From: AP-15 sp036008325
GTDB lineage: Bacteria; Pseudomonadota; Alphaproteobacteria; ATCC43930; CGMCC-115725
Reading direction: 5' to 3'
Assembly (NCBI GenBank): GCA_036008325.1
Contig: DASYNW010000104.1
Span: 1 to 35,032, forward strand
DNA: 35,032 bases
In this document: positions 33,504 through 35,032 of the stretch, piece by piece
Position numbering within the stretch: position 1 is the first letter of the stretch
Layout of the letters: the number at the start of each line of letters is the position of its first letter
Notes under the pieces: model-generated
What the model was told of the DNA's origin: nothing
Seen by the model: the letters and a program-made list of their open reading frames with translations, nothing else
Databases searched by the model: none
Made by a program: the position numbers and the translations under genes

Positions 33504-34478
33504 TTATGCGGCGGCGAGACTGATGCCGAGCGCCTGCAGATCGGGGGCGACGCGCTCGCTCAACACTCCGACCTTGCGCAGATTGCGCACTAGCCCGGCG
33601 TGCAGGTCGCGGCGGAAGAATTTGCGGAATGCGGTTTCGTCGCCGCCGGCCGCGCGCTCGCGGCGCAATTGGCGGATCTCGTCGATCTCGGCGCGGCTGA
33701 ACCCGATCTCCTGGTAGGCGGCGAGCGGGAAGATTCCGCGCAGGGTCCGATTCAGCGCCCAGACCGCAAAATCCTCCATCTCCATGCGCTCGGCGGCGCT
33801 CGCCTCGGCCACCACGGCGGGCAGGGACAGCATGCCGAAACCCATGTGCCGGGCTTCGTCCTGCAGGATGCGCCGGCAGATCTGGCGCAACACCGCGTCC
33901 TTCGAGGATTCGGCCAGCATGCGGAACAGGGACACGGCAAAGGTCTCGGCGACGAGTTGCAATCCGATCGTCTTCAGGTGCCACGAAGCGGTGCCGAGGA
34001 GCGTGTCGAATATCTCCTGCACATTGTTGGCGAGCGGGTAATTCCGACCCTCCAGGCGTAGGACCATGTAGCGATGCAGCACCTCGTTGTGCCGCGCCTC
34101 GTCGACGACCTGGGTCGCCTGGAACAGCTTCTCGTCCTGGCCTTGCACGTTTTCGACCAGCTGGCTGCACACCAGCATCGCCCCATGCTCGCCGGCCATC
34201 AGCGTCGACAGCCGCCAGCGGGCGACCGCGCGGTTGACCTCGGCCCGCTCGGTCGCCGACAGGCGCTCCCAGAATCTGGTGCCATGGATGTCGACGAGAT
34301 CATCGGCGATCAGCCCGCCATCGCCTTCCACCGCTTGGGTCCAGTCGATATCGGTAGCGGCGTTCCACTGGTCGCGCTTGGCCTGCTCGTAGAGATGCTG
34401 CATGTCGGCCGCTTCGCCGTCGTAGACATGGCGGAAATAGGCGACGTTGCGGCTGTCGATGTGGTGCCCGCGCTCCAT
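33504..34478 (-). CDS. Ferritin-like diiron protein (oxygenase candidate)
   Basis: This is a 324-residue, mostly helical protein with a four-helix diiron site. Candidate ligands are Glu97 (MAGEHGAM), Glu127 and His130 (VVDEARHNEV), Glu178 (LVAETF), Glu208 and His211 (ILQDEARHMG). The doubled DEARH is characteristic of ferritin-like oxygenases and N-oxygenases such as the AurF group, although I cannot assign a subfamily. It lies between the CmcJ/NvfI-type gene (35 bp upstream) and the amidohydrolase. An oxidation step in the same pathway is inferred. Confidence 0.87.
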   Translation of the reverse strand: MERGHHIDSRNVAYFRHVYDGEAADMQHLYEQAKRDQWNAATDIDWTQAVEGDGGLIADDLVDIHGTRFWERLSATERAEVNRAVARWRLSTLMAGEHGAMLVCSQLVENVQGQDEKLFQATQVVDEARHNEVLHRYMVLRLEGRNYPLANNVQEIFDTLLGTASWHLKTIGLQLVAETFAVSLFRMLAESSKDAVLRQICRRILQDEARHMGFGMLSLPAVVAEASAAERMEMEDFAVWALNRTLRGIFPLAAYQEIGFSRAEIDEIRQLRRERAAGGDETAFRKFFRRDLHAGLVRNLRKVGVLSERVAPDLQALGISLAAA

Positions 34479-34513
34479 TCGGCGCCTCCCGGTCGGCTTG
34501 GCGTCAGTCTTCT

Positions 34514-35032
34514 TCAGAAAAACGCCAGGGTGCGGATTTCGATGCTCTCGCGCGGTCGGGCGTGAGGCGGCGACGCCGGGTCCTCGAAGGCGGTATGCGC
34601 GGTGAACCGGGCGACCCCTTCCTTGACCGAATCATAGACCTTGAACACCAAGGCCTCGTCGGGCCGCATCTGCGGGAACCAGTACCAGCGCTGCCCGGGA
34701 TCATAGGTGATCGCATAGGTCTGCCCGACCCGGTCCTGGTAATGCCGCTCGTTGACCACCAAGCTCTCGGGCCGCACGCTCTGCGCGTCGCAGATCGCCA
34801 AGGGATGGCTCTCGACCGGATGGTTGATCGGCCGCCACACCTGGATGATCGCAAAGCGGCGCTTGAGCAACGCCTCCGCCTCCTCGCCCATCACGTCGCG
34901 CACGCGCTGCGGCCCCGACCATTCGGTGTAGTCGTTATGGACGCGGCTGACGACGTCGCGGATCTTGCGGGTCTCGCGCTGCTCCGCGCTGGCAGTGCGC
35001 AGAGTGTGGTCGAACACGACGACCCGCTTGGC
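34514..35032 (-). CDS. CmcJ/NvfI-type oxidoreductase (5' part beyond right edge)
   Basis: The frame is open to the right edge, so only the C-terminal 172 residues are seen, starting AKRVVVFDHTLR. The pattern VHNDYTEWSGPQRVRD, then WRPINHPVESHPLAICDA, RWYWFPQM, FKVYDS and the end AFEDPASPPHARPRESIEIR matches the CmcJ/NvfI oxygenase/hydroxylase family. The likely metal ligands His-x-Asp are in VHNDY, with a later His in AHTAF. Fungal and streptomycete members act on secondary metabolites; the bacterial role here is unknown. It is the first visible gene of the minus-strand set with the diiron protein and amidohydrolase. Confidence 0.85.
   Translation of the reverse strand, partial: AKRVVVFDHTLRTASAEQRETRKIRDVVSRVHNDYTEWSGPQRVRDVMGEEAEALLKRRFAIIQVWRPINHPVESHPLAICDAQSVRPESLVVNERHYQDRVGQTYAITYDPGQRWYWFPQMRPDEALVFKVYDSVKEGVARFTAHTAFEDPASPPHARPRESIEIRTLAFF

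Overview
The window is about 35 kb of high-GC DNA (roughly two thirds G+C, judged by eye). Gene content points to an alphaproteobacterium, probably from a rhizobial or rhodospirilloid-type lineage. The signs are the tkt-gap pair, thiE, an epmA/efp/inositol-monophosphatase group, many aromatic-catabolism style genes, and several palindromic repeats of the type scattered through such genomes. Species cannot be fixed from the sequence alone. I see no rRNA, tRNA, CRISPR array or intact insertion sequence.

Region 1 (1-8333) looks catabolic. On the minus strand an amidohydrolase, an ABM-type monooxygenase, a cis-dihydrodiol dehydrogenase-like SDR and a Rieske dioxygenase alpha subunit (cut by the left edge) follow one another. 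A flavin monooxygenase of the acyl-CoA dehydrogenase fold is divergent from them. Two tandem, very similar NHL beta-propeller proteins and a small NirD-type Rieske protein complete the block. The 7084-7982 gap is a patchwork: an AT-rich stretch with a likely frameshifted small gene, a 31-bp inverted repeat, a duplicate of the NirD 3' end, and a REP-like element.

Region 2 (8803-12734) is central carbon metabolism: transketolase, type I GAPDH, a small coiled-coil protein and an unrecognised 149-residue alpha/beta protein. The phosphoglycerate kinase and aldolase genes often found next to gap are not here.

Region 3 (12824-17357), all minus strand, holds a cyclic-nucleotide-binding/thioredoxin-reductase-like fusion without redox cysteines, translationally coupled to a UBP-type zinc finger. 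It also holds a third NHL protein and an MFS carrier.

Region 4 (17823-23570) holds thiE, epmA divergent from its substrate efp, an inositol monophosphatase, and a MotA/ExbB-like plus OmpA-like pair that looks like an ion-driven envelope machine.

Region 5 (23607-27934, minus) is a compact three-gene signalling unit: a periplasmic binding protein, a dCache sensor kinase, and a response regulator whose output is a class III adenylate cyclase. Region 6 (28092-32300, plus) has overlapping glpK, DUF5996 and cupin genes, then an exported alpha/beta hydrolase. Region 7 (32330-35032, minus) is a second catabolic-looking operon: a CmcJ/NvfI-type oxidoreductase (cut by the right edge), a diiron ferritin-like protein and a second amidohydrolase.

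Best candidates for undescribed biology are the kinase-to-cyclase signalling unit, the cysteine-less TrxR-like/UBP pair, the NHL-centred catabolic sets on both sides of the core genes, and the repeat-rich, partly foreign-looking gap at 7.1-8.0 kb.
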